A DNA stretch of 10,532 nucleotides from Paraglomus occultum (taxonomy: Eukaryota; Glomeromycota; Glomeromycetes; Paraglomerales; Paraglomeraceae): NCBI GenBank assembly GCA_910592205.1, contig CAJVPJ010001316.1, forward strand, positions 1 to 10,532. The letters run 5' to 3'. Positions 9,731 to 10,532 of the stretch are shown one piece after another (position 1 is the first letter of the stretch; each line of letters begins with the position of its first letter). The position numbers and the translations under genes are program-made. Below the pieces are notes generated by a model. It ran no database searches. It was not told the origin of the DNA and saw nothing but the letters and a program-made list of their open reading frames with translations.

Positions 9731-9847
9731 CCTTTCCCCATATTTATCGATTCAATTACCACTTGCATAAGCGCCTTGAGCTCTTAAACAATTAATATAA
9801 ATGTTAAAATCAGATTATTAATTAATATTAACTAGATATGAATTTAT

Positions 9848-9863
9848 AGGGGCTTCGCCCCCT
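9848..9863. repeat. GC-rich hairpin in AT-rich DNA
   Basis: GGGGC-TTC-GCCCC (9849-9861) forms a perfect 5-base-pair stem with a tight loop, sitting in about 100 bases of nearly pure A/T. Similar GC hairpins are known as mobile elements in some fungal mitochondrial genomes; that likeness is only suggestive here. Confidence 0.55.
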
Positions 9864-10324
9864 GTATTGACATATAATTCTGTTGAGAAAAACCATTGTA
9901 AACATATGCATAAATAGTGGTTATCATATATATGGTAGAGTATTTATTGCTTACAAATGATAATGTTGATATTTTTTATTATTTCTGATATTCATATTAA
10001 CCCGTCGCACAAATTCAATCAAATATTCCAAACACGCGCATTACTATAAATTCCGTAACGTATTAACAATACAAGTTTGGCTAATCTCTTACAGACTAAT
10101 AATCATAATCGATGCTAAAATTAGAGCCGTCTACAATACGACTAATAATGTCACAAAGAAAATAAAGTTTATAATAGAGAAAACCAACGGCGGGCATTAC
10201 TAAATTACTAAAACAAAGTTTTCAACACTAAAAACATACGCTAAAAATGCTAAGCGTCACAGCGTAATGTACGACATTCGGTAAAAGAAAAATAGAGACT
10301 ACTGAAGAAAAGAAAATAGCGAAA
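9864..10324. other. AT-rich intergenic stretch, no gene seen
   Basis: Neither strand shows a long frame or a joinable exon pair. On the minus strand AATAAA-type motifs occur near 9944-9949 and 9970-9980, which could serve the small frame at 10325-10531, though they are some 350 bases away. No RNA gene is recognised. Confidence 0.4.
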
Positions 10325-10531
10325 TCAGAATTTGAGTTTATACCCAAGAAAGTAAATTACTACCAACGAAGCATATGTGGCCGTAACCGCAACCCGCTTA
10401 CAAGTTTTCAAAGAAAAAAAAGTTACATTATGATTTTTATAAGAAAGCAAGTTTAACTTATCGGATGGTAATTGTGTGTAATTTTTTTTGATCGATTCTT
10501 GGTCGCTTTCGACCGTAGACGCAGAGTCCAT
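10325..10531 (-). CDS. Possible small single-span membrane protein at right edge
   Basis: This 68-codon minus-strand frame starts with ATG one base from the window edge, so the true start may lie outside. The N-terminal 45 residues are polar (ESDQESIKKNYTQLPSDKLN). They are followed by KRVAVTATYASLVVIYFLGY, a likely single membrane span, and a short basic end (KLKF). That order resembles tail-anchored proteins, which is inference. An alternative reading is a first exon ending at the GTAAGC donor near 10398, before the hydrophobic part. The family is not recognised. Confidence 0.35.
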   Translation of the reverse strand: MDSASTVESDQESIKKNYTQLPSDKLNLLSYKNHNVTFFSLKTCKRVAVTATYASLVVIYFLGYKLKF

Positions 10532-10532
10532 T

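Noticed and set aside
1-10532. CRISPR arrays, bacterial operons, intact transposase or reverse transcriptase
   Set aside because: None is visible. There are no regularly spaced repeats, and no DDE, integrase or RT motifs in any frame I read.

Overview
This is eukaryotic nuclear DNA, most likely from an early-diverging fungus of the Mucoromycota type. The window is AT-rich and gene-dense. Its genes are cut by many short introns (about 55-200 bases) with GTAAGT-like donors, and intergenic gaps are often only a few hundred bases. There are no bacterial signals: no operons, no ribosome binding sites and no CRISPR array. No simple open reading frame covers any main gene, so the three gene models below were built by reading splice sites by eye and checking that every exon joins in phase.

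Layout, left to right. Positions 1-166 hold a coding-like minus-strand exon cut by the window edge, not recognised. Positions 357-3001 (minus) hold a nine-exon gene for a 648-residue ankyrin-repeat protein with a Ser/Pro-rich N-terminus and a basic tail. Positions 3002-3337 are a divergent intergenic promoter region. Positions 3338-5059 (plus) hold an eight-exon gene for the beta subunit of general transcription factor TFIIE (273 residues). Positions 5060-5953 are a gap with a likely poly(A) signal for TFIIE-beta and several coding-like plus-strand blocks that may be an unrecognised gene or relic. Positions 5954-8486 (minus) hold an eight-exon gene for an App1-type phosphatidate phosphatase (622 residues), with a TATA-like box upstream and AATAAA almost touching the stop codon.

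Positions 8487-10324 contain no confident gene. They hold a weak minus-strand ORF, an unrecognised two-exon minus-strand reading frame (9284-9635), a 95-base element with perfect 15-base inverted ends, and an isolated GC-rich hairpin. A possible small single-membrane-span protein lies on the minus strand at the right edge.

The three solid genes serve unrelated housekeeping roles (RNA polymerase II initiation, lipid signalling or membrane traffic, and an ankyrin scaffold), so the window does not look like a functional cluster. I found no convincing new multi-gene system. The parts most worth a second look are the unrecognised coding-like blocks at 1-166, 5471-5847 and 9284-9743, and the palindromic element within the last.
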